Shown: positions 7,786-16,953 of the stretch, in pieces
Layout of the letters: each line of letters starts with the position of its first letter
Numbering within the stretch: position 1 is the stretch's first letter
Assembly: GCA_937907205.1 (NCBI GenBank)
Contig: CALESE010000108.1
Location: forward strand, 1-41,712
Direction: 5' to 3'
DNA: 41,712 nucleotides
DNA from: an uncultured Romboutsia sp.
GTDB lineage: Bacteria > Bacillota > Clostridia > Peptostreptococcales > Peptostreptococcaceae
Notes under the pieces: model-generated
What the model was told of the DNA's origin: nothing
Database searches by the model: none
What the model saw: the letters and a program-made list of their open reading frames with translations, nothing else
Made by a program: the position numbers and the translations under genes

Positions 7786-9048
7786 TTATAATCTTATTTT
7801 TAATTCTTTTACTATTTCACTTAATTTTATAGTAGTTTGTTCTGATGTAGACATATTTTTAAGTGTTGCACTATCATTATCTAACTCATCATCACCTATT
7901 ACTATTGTAAATTTAGCATTTATTTTATCAGAATACTTAAATTGAGCCTTAACACTTCTATCTAAGTGATCTTTATCAGCACTTATATGATTAGTTCTTA
8001 AATCTTTTAATATCTTAAAGCTCTTAGTCTTAGCTTTATCTCCTATTGTTACTATAAAAATATCTGTTGCATATGGATTTTCTATTTCTATATTGTTATT
8101 TTCCATAGTTAATAATAATCTTTCAGCACCTATAGCAAATCCGATACCACTTGTTCCCTTAGGACCACCTAATTGCTCAACTAATCCATCATATCTTCCA
8201 CCACCACAAACTGTACTTTGTGATCCTATATCATTAGATATTATTTCAAATGCAGTTTTTTTGTAGTAGTCAAGTCCCCTAACTATACTCTTGTCCACAA
8301 CAAAATTTATTTCCATTTCTGTTAAATACTCTTTTAATTTATCAAAGTGAGAGATACAATCTTCACATATATGGTCTGCCATAAATGGTATATCTGTTAG
8401 GTTTTCTTTACAAGTAGGAACTTTACAGTCTATAACTCTCATAGGATTTTTATCTTTTCTTTCTAAACATGTTGCACATAAAACATCTGACTTTTTATCA
8501 AGATATTCTTTTAATAAATCATTGTATTTAGCTCTACATGTTGGACATCCAACTGAGTTTATACTTACTGCTAAATCTTTAAGTCCTACTTCATTAAAGA
8601 ATTGTACAGCTAATGCTATAACCTCTGCATCTATTGAAGGATTATCACTTCCAAGTGCTTCTATACCAAATTGATGGAATTGTCTTTGTCTTCCTGCTTG
8701 TGGTCTTTCATATCTAAAACATGGCGTTATGTAAAATAGCTTTGTTGGTTGTGTATCTGCATATAATTTATTTTCTATAAATGCTCTTACAACCCCCGCA
8801 GTTCCTTCTGGTTTTAAAGTTATATCTCTTTCTCCTTTATCCATAAAAGAGTACATCTCTTTTTGAACTATATCAGTTGTATCTCCAACACTTCTTTTAA
8901 AAAGCTCCGTATGTTCAAATACAGGAGTTCTCATTTCTTCATATCCAAATAAAGAACATATTTCTCTAAATTTATTTTCTACATAATTCCATTTATATGC
9001 ATCTTTAGGAGTTATGTCTTTAGTACCTCTAGGAGCTTTAGTTAGCAT
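7786..9048 (-). CDS. hisS: Histidyl-tRNA synthetase
   Basis: A 420-residue class IIa synthetase that charges tRNA-His. The N-terminal signature is APRGTKDITP (residues 5-14). Motif 2 is CFRYERPQAGRQRQFHQ (about 111-127), the histidine-specific loop is VRGLDYYKKTAFEI (about 257-270), and motif 3 is GIGFAIGAERL (about 300-310). A C-terminal anticodon-binding domain covers about 330-420. Cysteines at about 168-171, 191-194 and 207-213 are an extra feature of this clade, perhaps a metal-binding insert. The start overlaps the end of hemZ by 11 nt, so the two are translationally coupled. Confidence 0.95.
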   Translation of the reverse strand: MLTKAPRGTKDITPKDAYKWNYVENKFREICSLFGYEEMRTPVFEHTELFKRSVGDTTDIVQKEMYSFMDKGERDITLKPEGTAGVVRAFIENKLYADTQPTKLFYITPCFRYERPQAGRQRQFHQFGIEALGSDNPSIDAEVIALAVQFFNEVGLKDLAVSINSVGCPTCRAKYNDLLKEYLDKKSDVLCATCLERKDKNPMRVIDCKVPTCKENLTDIPFMADHICEDCISHFDKLKEYLTEMEINFVVDKSIVRGLDYYKKTAFEIISNDIGSQSTVCGGGRYDGLVEQLGGPKGTSGIGFAIGAERLLLTMENNNIEIENPYATDIFIVTIGDKAKTKSFKILKDLRTNHISADKDHLDRSVKAQFKYSDKINAKFTIVIGDDELDNDSATLKNMSTSEQTTIKLSEIVKELKIRL

Positions 9049-10510
9049 TTTTGTATACCTCTTCTTTCTTTCTGTTTATCATTTCTTCAACTCTATCTAT
9101 ATATTGTTCTACATTTTTAACGTTATCTACTCTTTCAATTCTATCTTCATCTAAATATACAAACTTAGATATAGATCCCGCACCTAATGCATAGTTACTT
9201 TGTTTTTCTTCCATAATTTGCATATTATATATGCACTCATATCCTTCTTTAGCATATCCTATATTTTCTAAATTACCAAGCATTTGCTTTTGACGATATA
9301 AATAATATGGATTAAGTCCCATATCACGAGCATATTCCATAGATAAATCTATCATTTTTATCATTTCTTCATATTGAGTAAGTTCATAGTTGTCCATTTG
9401 CTCTTTTAATTTAGATGCTCTTTTTACAGCTAGAGTATGAACTGTTAAACTTTCAGGAGAAAGTTTTTTAATTTCTTCTAAAGTATGGCGTACATGTCCT
9501 AAATTTTCTCCTTCTAGTCCTAATATAACGTCCATGTTTATATTGTTAAATCCTATTTCACGAGCTAGGTTAAATGACTCTATTATCTCAGCTACACTAT
9601 GTCCTCTTCCTATCTTTTGTAATGTTTCATCATTCATAGTTTGAGGATTTATACTTATTCTAGTTACATTGTTTCTCTTTAGACATTCTAATATTTCTCT
9701 ATTTATAGTGTCTGGTCTTCCTGCTTCTACTGTAAATTCTTTTATCTTACTTAAATCTAATTCCTTAAATAATGCTTTTATTAATATATCCATTTCTTTA
9801 GCATCAAGTGTAGTAGGTGTACCTCCACCAATATATAAAGTTTCTATTTCTTTGTTAGTTTCTTCAAGTAATTTTGCTAATCCTTTTATTTCAATTATTA
9901 GTTTTGAAAGATATTCTTTCTTTAAATGACCAAATTGCTTTAAAGGATTGGCAGGGAATGAACAATAATAACATCTTGTTGGGCAAAATGGTATACTTAC
10001 ATATAATGATATTTTATTTTTATTTATAGGGTATATAAATAATCTTTCTCTTTTAGCTATACTTAATGATAGTTCTATCTTATCATCACTTATAAGGTAC
10101 TTTGTACTTAATTCTTCTTTTATTTGTTCATCACTTAATCCTTTATCAAGTAAGTTATGTACTATTTTTATAGGTCTTATTCCTGTAAGTATTCCCCATG
10201 GTACATAAGAATTAAATAATTTTTTAAGTACCTTAAACATACTTCTCTTTATTGTTTCTTTAGTAACTTTTTTTATTTCTTGATCATTTAAATTGCTTAA
10301 ATCACTATGTTCTATATTCTCAAATCTTACATTATAATTTTCTAAACATTGTGTTTTAGATATTAGTGTATTATTGTGTATTAAAATACTATTTTCTAAA
10401 ACTCTTCCAAAATGTTTTTCATCTACATATTCAAATTCACTAGTAAATAATTTTACTAGCTCTGATATTTCATATTTATAATCATGTCCTTTTAATACTA
10501 TGCTTATCAT
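9038..10510 (-). CDS. hemZ: HemZ, oxygen-independent coproporphyrinogen-oxidase-like radical SAM protein
   Basis: A 490-residue radical SAM enzyme of the HemN/HemZ class. The N-terminal 150 residues form a HemZ-specific region. The cluster motif CPTRCYYCSF lies at about 174-183, followed by the SAM-binding GGGTPTTL (about 227-234) and DVILGLEGE further on. B. subtilis HemZ is of similar size; the true substrate in heme-poor clostridia is uncertain. The ATG at 10510 is chosen because AAAGGAG sits 8 nt upstream, inside the longer open frame that begins at 10552. It is followed by hisS (11-nt overlap) and preceded by a 92-nt gap. Confidence 0.85.
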   Translation of the reverse strand: MISIVLKGHDYKYEISELVKLFTSEFEYVDEKHFGRVLENSILIHNNTLISKTQCLENYNVRFENIEHSDLSNLNDQEIKKVTKETIKRSMFKVLKKLFNSYVPWGILTGIRPIKIVHNLLDKGLSDEQIKEELSTKYLISDDKIELSLSIAKRERLFIYPINKNKISLYVSIPFCPTRCYYCSFPANPLKQFGHLKKEYLSKLIIEIKGLAKLLEETNKEIETLYIGGGTPTTLDAKEMDILIKALFKELDLSKIKEFTVEAGRPDTINREILECLKRNNVTRISINPQTMNDETLQKIGRGHSVAEIIESFNLAREIGFNNINMDVILGLEGENLGHVRHTLEEIKKLSPESLTVHTLAVKRASKLKEQMDNYELTQYEEMIKMIDLSMEYARDMGLNPYYLYRQKQMLGNLENIGYAKEGYECIYNMQIMEEKQSNYALGAGSISKFVYLDEDRIERVDNVKNVEQYIDRVEEMINRKKEEVYKNAN

Positions 10511-10602
10511 ATTAACTACTCCTTTATCTCTTGTACTTAAAATAATACCCATAAAATATACTTTAACTTATAACTTTTGAAGTAGCTTAAGTAAAAATCA
10601 AA

Positions 10603-11217
10603 TTACATATAAGGATTACTTACTTTTTCTATTCCAAGAGTTGAGCTTGGTCCATGTCCTGGATGTATATTTATATTATCTTCATACTTAGATAATTTTT
10701 TAAGAGATTTTTCTATTTGCTTGTAGTTTCCACTATAAAGATCCGTTCTTCCTATACTTCCAGCAAATAAAGTATCTCCTGTAAACATTTCATTATTAAC
10801 TCTTATACACATACAACCTTTAGTATGTCCTGGAGTATGTATAAAGCTTAATCTTAATTCTCCTAAGTCTAATTTATCCTTATCATTTACATAAATATCT
10901 GCATCTACTTCTTGTGGTCCACAATGCATAGAATAACTTAAATTTTTTCTATTATCTAATAAAAGTTCTTTTTCTTCACTGTGAGCTACTACTTTTGCTC
11001 CTGTCTGAGATTTTATATAATTAACAGCTCCTATATGGTCTCCATGAGCATGTGTAAGTAATATATATTCTAATTGTAGTGAGTTACTTTTTATATAATT
11101 TAAAATTTTATCTTTTACTCCACCTGGGTCTACAACTGCACATTTTTTAGTTTTTTCATCAACTAATATATACATATTTTCACCAAAATATGGTTCAACC
11201 ATTTTCTCTATTTTCAT
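10603..11217 (-). CDS. Metallo-beta-lactamase-fold hydrolase (glyoxalase II-like)
   Basis: A 204-residue single-domain MBL hydrolase. The metal motif is THAHGDHIGAV (about 55-65). Further ligands are His in HTPGHTKG (about 128-135), Asp in FTGDTLFAGSIGRTDL, and a C-terminal His in HPGHGPSS (about 186-193). The GDTLFAGSIGR segment is typical of the YqgX/YcbL glyoxalase-II-like group, thiolesterases acting on S-acyl glutathione or other thiol conjugates. The native substrate is not predictable. It lies 10 nt after dtd and ahead of hemZ in the relA operon. RBS is AGGGGGT. Confidence 0.8.
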   Translation of the reverse strand: MKIEKMVEPYFGENMYILVDEKTKKCAVVDPGGVKDKILNYIKSNSLQLEYILLTHAHGDHIGAVNYIKSQTGAKVVAHSEEKELLLDNRKNLSYSMHCGPQEVDADIYVNDKDKLDLGELRLSFIHTPGHTKGCMCIRVNNEMFTGDTLFAGSIGRTDLYSGNYKQIEKSLKKLSKYEDNINIHPGHGPSSTLGIEKVSNPYM

Positions 11218-11226
11218 AAATACCCC

Positions 11227-11676
11227 CTAAAAATTCTTACTTGAATCTAATAACATAGTTACTGGTCCATCATTAATTAAATCTACCATCATATGTGCAC
11301 CAAATTGACCTGTTTGTACTACTATATCTTGGTCTTTTGATTTTTGCACAAACTCTTCATATAATGGTGTTGCAACTTCCGGTCTTGCTGCATTTGTAAA
11401 ACTTGGTCTTTTTCCCTTTCTGCAATCTCCATATAATGTAAATTGTGAAACTACTAAAAGCTCTCCACCCACATCTTTTAAAGATAAATTCATTTTACCA
11501 TTTTCATCTTCAAAAATTCTAAGATTTAATATTTTGTCTATCATATAATCTACATCACTAGAAGTATCTTCATGAGTTACTCCCAATAACACAAGTAATC
11601 CTTTTTTTATTTGTCCCGTTATATTATCTTCTACTGTAACTTTTGAAGAAGATACTCTTTGAACTACTGCTCTCAT
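11227..11676 (-). CDS. dtd: D-aminoacyl-tRNA deacylase
   Basis: A 149-residue proofreading enzyme that removes D-amino acids (and glycine) from mischarged tRNA. The active-site motif SQFTLYGDCRKGKRPSF spans about 77-93, and the cross-subunit Gly-cisPro motif is NDGPVTML near 135-142. Length is exactly that of the family. RBS TAGGAGGAAG. It starts 10 nt after the relA stop, as in many Firmicutes where relA and dtd are neighbours. Confidence 0.95.
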   Translation of the reverse strand: MRAVVQRVSSSKVTVEDNITGQIKKGLLVLLGVTHEDTSSDVDYMIDKILNLRIFEDENGKMNLSLKDVGGELLVVSQFTLYGDCRKGKRPSFTNAARPEVATPLYEEFVQKSKDQDIVVQTGQFGAHMMVDLINDGPVTMLLDSSKNF

Positions 11677-11685
11677 AACTTCCTC

Positions 11686-13905
11686 CTAATTTATAACTCT
11701 ATAAATATCCTCAACACCAGGAATTGCTTTTACTTTTTTCATTAATAAATCTAACGATTTTATATCGTGAACCTCAACTAATAAATTTACATTTATTATG
11801 CCATCTTTACCTTTTCTTGCATTGATACCATTTAAACTAAATTTATCAACTGCAACCATATGAGTAATATCATTAATAATTCCTCTTCTATCTAAAGCAT
11901 TTATTTGTATCTCAGCTTCAAATTTACTATTTTCACAATTTATCCATTCTACTGCAACTATTCTATTTTTGAAAAAGTTATCTTCACTTTTTGCATTTGG
12001 ACAATCAGTTCTATGAACAGCTACTCCTCTTCCCTTTGTTACATAGCCAACTATCTCATCTCCTGGAAGCGGATTACAACATTTTGCTAGTCTAACTAAT
12101 ATGTTATCTAATCCTTTTATAGATATACCTTGTGGATTATTATTTTTTCTTTTCTTTTTATACTCTTGATCACTTAACTTATGTTTTTCTAAGTCATTTA
12201 TTTCATCAATTTTACTTTGCTCTTTATTTATCTTTTTAACTTCTTTTTCATAGGCATCTTTTATTTTAGGAACAACTTGTGATACTATTATTCCTCCATA
12301 GCCTATAGTAGCTATTAAATCTTCAACTGTTGGTTGATTAAACTTTTTTGCAATTTGTTGCATATATTTATCTATAAATGGTTCTTTAGTTAATGGTAAA
12401 TTATATTTTTTGAATTCTTTTTCTATAATACTATTTCCACGCTCTATATTCTCTTCTCTTCTTTCTTTTCTAAACCATTGTCTAATTCTACTCTTAGCAT
12501 TTGGAGTTTTTACTATACTTAGCCAATCTCGACTTGGTCCATTAGAGTTTGAAGATGTTAATATTTCTACTATATTTCCATTTTGAAGTTGGTAATCTAT
12601 ACTTACTATTCTACCATCTATTTTTGCACCAACACATTTATTACCTACTTTAGTATGTACTCTGTATGCAAAATCTATAGGTGTAGCTCCTGCAGGAAGT
12701 TCAATTACATCTCCCTTTGGAGTAAATACATAAACTTGACTATTAAATACATCTTCTCTTAATGCATCTAAAAATTCTCTAGGGTCTTTTAAATCTTTTT
12801 CCCACTCAATCATTTGTCTTAACCATTGAAGTTTGCTATCAACGTTATTTTGATTAGTATTGTTATTACCTTCTTTGTACTTCCAGTGAGCAGCAATTCC
12901 GTATTCTGCAACTTGATGCATTTCAAGGGTTCTAATTTGAATTTCTACTGGTTCACCATCTGGTCCTATAACTGTAGTATGAAGTGATTGATACATATTT
13001 GGCTTTGGCATTGCTATATAATCTTTAAATCTTCCTGGTATTGGAGTCCATAAAGTATGTATCATACCAAGTACTGCATAGCAATCTTTTACTGTATCAA
13101 CTATTACCCTTATTGCAGTTAAATCTAGTATTTCATCAAAGTTTTTATGTTTATTTTGCATTTTACTATATATGCTATAAAAATGCTTTGGTCTTCCATA
13201 AACATCACTTTTTATATTAACTTCTTCAAGCTTATTATTTATAACTTTAACAATATTTTCTATATAAGCTTCTCTTTGACTCCTTTTTTTAGCAACTTTT
13301 TCAACTAAATCATAATATCCTTCTGGATCTATGTATCTAAGTGCTAAATCTTCTAATTCCCATTTAATTTTAGATATACCTAATCTATTAGCTATTCCAC
13401 CATATATTTCTAGAGTTTCTTTAGCTTTTGACTTTGCTTTTTCTGGTGGCATAAATTTAAGTGTTCTCATATTATGAAGTCTATCTGAAAGTTTTATAAG
13501 TATAACCCTTATATCATTTGCCATAGCTAAAAACATTTTTCTTAAATTCTGTGCTTGTGTTTCTTCTTTAGATTGGTATTTAATTTGACCAAGCTTAGTT
13601 ACACCATCAACTAAATCTGCAACTTCACTTGAAAATTCTCTTTTTATATCTTCATAAGTATAATCCGTATCTTCTACAACATCATGTAAAAGGCCCGCTG
13701 AAATTGTTTCTATATCTAATTCCATAGAAGCTAAAATATTTGCTACTGCTATAGGATGTATAAAGTATGGCTCTCCGGACTTTCTAAATTGGCCTTCATG
13801 TGCTTTTTTCCCAAAATAATATGCTTTTTCTACTAAGCTAACATCTGCATTTTGTGCATAGCTCTTTATATTTTCTATTAATTCTTGTAATTCATTATCA
13901 TGCAT
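11686..13905 (-). CDS. relA: Bifunctional (p)ppGpp synthetase/hydrolase, RelA/SpoT homologue
   Basis: A 739-residue long RSH enzyme of the stringent response. The HD hydrolase domain has His50, and His74-Asp75 in LLHDVVEDT. The synthetase domain (about 240-350) has the loop GRFKDYIA, whose RxKD signature marks bifunctional enzymes rather than synthetase-only RelA. TGS (about 390-455, starting VYVFTPKGDVIELP), a zinc-finger region (KCCNPLPGDEIVGY, about 612-625) and a C-terminal ACT domain (about 660-739) follow. All domains are intact. Starts 100 nt downstream of apt with RBS AGGTGG. Confidence 0.95.
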   Translation of the reverse strand: MHDNELQELIENIKSYAQNADVSLVEKAYYFGKKAHEGQFRKSGEPYFIHPIAVANILASMELDIETISAGLLHDVVEDTDYTYEDIKREFSSEVADLVDGVTKLGQIKYQSKEETQAQNLRKMFLAMANDIRVILIKLSDRLHNMRTLKFMPPEKAKSKAKETLEIYGGIANRLGISKIKWELEDLALRYIDPEGYYDLVEKVAKKRSQREAYIENIVKVINNKLEEVNIKSDVYGRPKHFYSIYSKMQNKHKNFDEILDLTAIRVIVDTVKDCYAVLGMIHTLWTPIPGRFKDYIAMPKPNMYQSLHTTVIGPDGEPVEIQIRTLEMHQVAEYGIAAHWKYKEGNNNTNQNNVDSKLQWLRQMIEWEKDLKDPREFLDALREDVFNSQVYVFTPKGDVIELPAGATPIDFAYRVHTKVGNKCVGAKIDGRIVSIDYQLQNGNIVEILTSSNSNGPSRDWLSIVKTPNAKSRIRQWFRKERREENIERGNSIIEKEFKKYNLPLTKEPFIDKYMQQIAKKFNQPTVEDLIATIGYGGIIVSQVVPKIKDAYEKEVKKINKEQSKIDEINDLEKHKLSDQEYKKKRKNNNPQGISIKGLDNILVRLAKCCNPLPGDEIVGYVTKGRGVAVHRTDCPNAKSEDNFFKNRIVAVEWINCENSKFEAEIQINALDRRGIINDITHMVAVDKFSLNGINARKGKDGIINVNLLVEVHDIKSLDLLMKKVKAIPGVEDIYRVIN

Positions 13906-14005
13906 AATACCACCTATTTAGTATGAATTTCGCTACATATCTGCTGCGTTTTATTAGTTTTTAATATAGTAAAATAGTTGGCTATATACCAACTATTATA
14001 AAATC

Positions 14006-14518
14006 CTAGTATTTTACAAGAGAATTTATATCATAATTTGATAATTTTTCTCTTCCGTTTAAGAAATCTAATTCTATTAAGAATTGCATAGATACAACTT
14101 CTCCACCTAATTTTTCAATTAGTTTAGCTGCAGCTTCCATAGTTCCTCCTGTAGCTAATAAGTCATCAACTATTGCTACTCTTTGACCTGGCTTTATAGC
14201 ATCTTTATGTATTTCTAATGTATCTAATCCATATTCCAATCCATAAGAATAACTTTCTGTTTCATAAGGTAGTTTTCCTGGCTTTCTAACAGGTACAAAT
14301 CCTACTCCTAATCCATAAGCAACTGGAGTTCCCATTAAAAAACCTCTCGCTTCTGGCCCTACTATTACATCTACGTTTTTATCTTTTAACTCTTTTACAA
14401 ATTGGTCAACTGCAAATTTAAAAGCATTTCCATCTTGCATTAAAGTAGTTATATCTTTAAAATTTATGCCTTCTTTTGGGAAATTTTCTATTTCTCTTAT
14501 TTTAGATTTTAAGTCCAT
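14006..14518 (-). CDS. apt: Adenine phosphoribosyltransferase
   Basis: A 170-residue purine salvage enzyme that makes AMP from adenine and PRPP. The PRPP motif VAIVDDLLATGGT lies at about 119-131, the flexible hood loop RKPGKLPYET at about 78-87, and GPEARGFLMG at about 54-63. RBS TAGGAGGAA. It is the first gene after a clear promoter and heads the relA block, the conserved apt-relA pairing of Firmicutes. Confidence 0.95.
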   Translation of the reverse strand: MDLKSKIREIENFPKEGINFKDITTLMQDGNAFKFAVDQFVKELKDKNVDVIVGPEARGFLMGTPVAYGLGVGFVPVRKPGKLPYETESYSYGLEYGLDTLEIHKDAIKPGQRVAIVDDLLATGGTMEAAAKLIEKLGGEVVSMQFLIELDFLNGREKLSNYDINSLVKY

Positions 14519-14708
14519 ATTAGATTCCTCCTAATAACTGCCTAATTTTAACTTCTTTAGATTATTAATTATCTTAATTTTTAATTAGTTATAGTTACTG
14601 TTTTTATTAATAATTTATTAAAATAGATTTTTAACCTAATGCTTACATTTTATTAAATAAATTATATATAATAAATATCTTTGGTTATAATATTTGATTA
14701 TTGATTTA

Positions 14709-14744
14709 GTATTATTCATATTTATGCAAAAATACGAATAATAT
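14709..14744 (-). other. Imperfect hairpin in the apt leader
   Basis: Arms GTATTATTCATATTT (14709-14723) and AAATACGAATAATAT (14730-14744) pair with one internal mismatch and one wobble end around a 6-nt loop. There is no T-run, so it looks structural rather than a terminator. Confidence 0.4.
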
Positions 14745-14779
14745 TCCATAATATATAACTAATCATAATGAATACTATT

Positions 14780-14808
14780 ATTATATCTTTTTATCTATAT
14801 TTTATCAA
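14780..14808 (-). promoter_or_regulatory. Sigma-A promoter for apt-relA
   Basis: On the minus strand TTGATA (14803-14808) and TATAAT (14780-14785) are separated by exactly 17 nt. It is the best promoter match between recJ and apt. Confidence 0.6.
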
Positions 14809-14846
14809 TATTTGGAGTGTTAATTCTTTTTTTATTATATTTATTA

Positions 14847-16613
14847 CTAAAATCTATAATTACTTATATTTATTTGAAGTTTTCTATTTCCTCTAAATTC
14901 ATTTATTTCTGGGTAATATACCAAATCTATTGATACATTATTTTCTTTTCCATCCATAACTCTCATATACTCAAGATCTCCATACTTTTCTTTTAATTTT
15001 TCAATAAACTTCTCTATATCTCCAAAATATATACCTTCTATTAATCTATTACTTTCTTGTAATGTAAGCTTTAAAACATTTTTATTTTTGCCTAATATTT
15101 TTGCATTTTTTACTTTTAATCCTCTTGCCCCAAAAGTAGGCTTAGCATTTCCTTTTCCAAATGGTTCAAGTAAACTTAATTCTTCTACTAACTCAAATGT
15201 TATATAAGATATAGGTAAGTGTAAATCTATAAATACTTTAGGTATAACATCTTCATCAGTTAATTCACAATTATTATTTATTGTATTTCTAAAATCATCT
15301 ATATTTTCAGTTGGAATGGAAAGACCTGCTGCCATAGGATGTCCTCCAAATTTACCTAATAAATCTTTACATTTAACTAATTCTTCAAACATATTATACT
15401 CTTCAATAGACCTTCCTGAACCCTTAGCTCCATCATGAGCTTTTGTAAGTACTATTGTTGGAAGATTATATTTCTCTCTTACTCTTCCTGCTATTATACC
15501 AGCTATACTTTCATGAACATCTGGTATAAATACAACTAATACTTTATTATCTAATATCATATTCTTATCAGCTACTTGATTTATAGCTTCTTCTAAACCT
15601 AATTGAGTTAGTTTTTGTCTTTCTATATTAAGATCATTTAACTTCTTAGATAAAGCCTTTGCTTCTTCTTTATTCTCAGTAAATAGTAATTCTAATGCAA
15701 GACCTGCAAATTCTAATCTACCACTTGCATTTATACATGGACCTATTACAAACCCTAATGAATATACTGTTATTTCTTTCTCATTTAAACCAGTTTCTTC
15801 TATTAGGCAATTAAGTCCTAGATTATTAGTATTATTAAGTTGTCTTAATCCATTTTTAACTATTATTCTATTTTCATCAACTAAATCAACTACATCACAT
15901 ACTGTTGCTATTGCTACAAATTGTAGGAAATCATCTGCTTCTTTTAGGTCTATATTAAACTCTTCGTATAAAACTTGAACAATCTTATATACTACACCTG
16001 CTCCACATAATTTTTTAAACTCATATTTGCAGTCTAATTGCTTAGGATTTACTATTGCATCTGCATTTGGTGTTATATATTCTTTTTCTCCATTTTCTAA
16101 TTCTATAAATGGTATATCATGGTGGTCTGTAATTATTACTTTCATACCTAAATCTTTAGCTAATTGTATTTGATCTATTGCTGCTATACCATTATCGCAA
16201 GTAATTATTATATCTACATTATTATCTTTGGCATTTTTTATAATACTTTCATTTATTCCATATCCTTCTGTTATTCTATCAGGTATATGATAATTAACAC
16301 ATGCTCCGCACCTTTTAAGTGCACTATATATTACATAAGTACTTATAACTCCATCAACATCATAATCTCCAACAATTAATATATTTTTATTGTTATCTAT
16401 CCCACTTTTAAGTATTTCTACTCCTTTTACTAAATCTTTAATATCTTTTGGATTTCTTAAATTACTTAAATTACTATCTAAAAACATTTTTGCATCATTT
16501 ATATCCGTTAAGCCTCTATTTACCATAAGCTTTGATATCATAGAGTTTAAATTTAATTCTTTAGCAATACCTGATGGGTCTACTTTTATAGTTTTTAATC
16601 TCCAATTTTCCAA
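14847..16613 (-). CDS. recJ: Single-stranded-DNA-specific exonuclease RecJ
   Basis: A 588-residue DHH-family 5'-3' exonuclease of recombination and repair. Motifs include VGDYDVDG (about 79-86), TCDNG (about 118-122), TDHHDIP (about 141-147) and the DHHA1 region with GKFGGHPMAAGLS (about 420-432). A C-terminal OB fold completes the enzyme. The start is a TTG at 16613 (MENWRLKT...): GGAGGTG lies 6 nt upstream and is itself inside the longer open frame that begins with a GTG at 16628. A terminator-like hairpin (16708-16746) separates it from the upstream gene. A possible weak promoter (TTGTAT - 16 - TATAAA) precedes it. Confidence 0.9.
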   Translation of the reverse strand: MENWRLKTIKVDPSGIAKELNLNSMISKLMVNRGLTDINDAKMFLDSNLSNLRNPKDIKDLVKGVEILKSGIDNNKNILIVGDYDVDGVISTYVIYSALKRCGACVNYHIPDRITEGYGINESIIKNAKDNNVDIIITCDNGIAAIDQIQLAKDLGMKVIITDHHDIPFIELENGEKEYITPNADAIVNPKQLDCKYEFKKLCGAGVVYKIVQVLYEEFNIDLKEADDFLQFVAIATVCDVVDLVDENRIIVKNGLRQLNNTNNLGLNCLIEETGLNEKEITVYSLGFVIGPCINASGRLEFAGLALELLFTENKEEAKALSKKLNDLNIERQKLTQLGLEEAINQVADKNMILDNKVLVVFIPDVHESIAGIIAGRVREKYNLPTIVLTKAHDGAKGSGRSIEEYNMFEELVKCKDLLGKFGGHPMAAGLSIPTENIDDFRNTINNNCELTDEDVIPKVFIDLHLPISYITFELVEELSLLEPFGKGNAKPTFGARGLKVKNAKILGKNKNVLKLTLQESNRLIEGIYFGDIEKFIEKLKEKYGDLEYMRVMDGKENNVSIDLVYYPEINEFRGNRKLQINISNYRF

Positions 16614-16707
16614 TTTAAACACCTCCACAAATATTTTTATATATTTAATCTATCCTAAATTTATATTTAATTTTCTAATTGATACAATTATAATTTTAAC
16701 ATAAAAT

Positions 16708-16746
16708 AAAAAATAGTATCTATGTAGTTTATAGATACTATTTTTT
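16708..16746. terminator. Bidirectional hairpin terminator upstream of recJ
   Basis: Perfect 16-bp arms AAAAAATAGTATCTAT (16708-16723) and mirror (16731-16746) with a 7-nt loop; T-rich tails on both strands. Confidence 0.75.
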
Positions 16747-16915
16747 ATTTTATTATTTTCGTTTATATTTTGATCTTAATATCTTTATTACTAATAATAT
16801 TCCAACTATAAATTTAGTATCCCATCCTAATTATTTTATTTTTCAATATCATTTAGTTTAACATCTTTTATTTTCTCCATAACTAATACTCTTTTACTAG
16901 AGTATTCATTTTTAT

Positions 16916-16950
16916 AAAATAAAAGGGACAATTTCAATATTGCCCCTTTT
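16916..16950 (-). terminator. Terminator of the scfB / gamma-CA transcript
   Basis: On the minus strand AAAAGGGGCA ... TGTCCCTTTT (16941-16950 with 16921-16930) plus a T-rich tail, directly behind the gamma-CA stop codon. Confidence 0.8.
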
Positions 16951-16953
16951 TAA

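Larger units (their letters stand above)
14519..14846 (-). other. recJ-apt intergenic region: long apt leader
   Basis: No gene is seen in these 328 nt. A sigma-A promoter at 14780-14808 implies a transcript start near 14773 and so an apt leader of roughly 250 nt. The leader contains an imperfect 15-bp inverted repeat (14709-14744) and is otherwise A/U-rich. I recognise no purine, T-box or other known riboswitch core in it. Confidence 0.5.
16629..16953 (-). other. Intergenic region with two hairpins and a possible gene remnant
   Basis: This 325-nt gap holds the gamma-CA terminator (16916-16950), a second small hairpin AATACTCT / AGAGTATT (16889-16910), a possible remnant of a small coding sequence (about 16755-16880) and a bidirectional hairpin (16708-16746). 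In one minus frame an ATG opens MEKIKDVKLNDIEK and stops; in the frame shifted by one, after a further stop, a protein-like stretch LGWDTKFIVGILLVIKIL with a basic tail follows. No intact gene can be supported. Confidence 0.4.
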
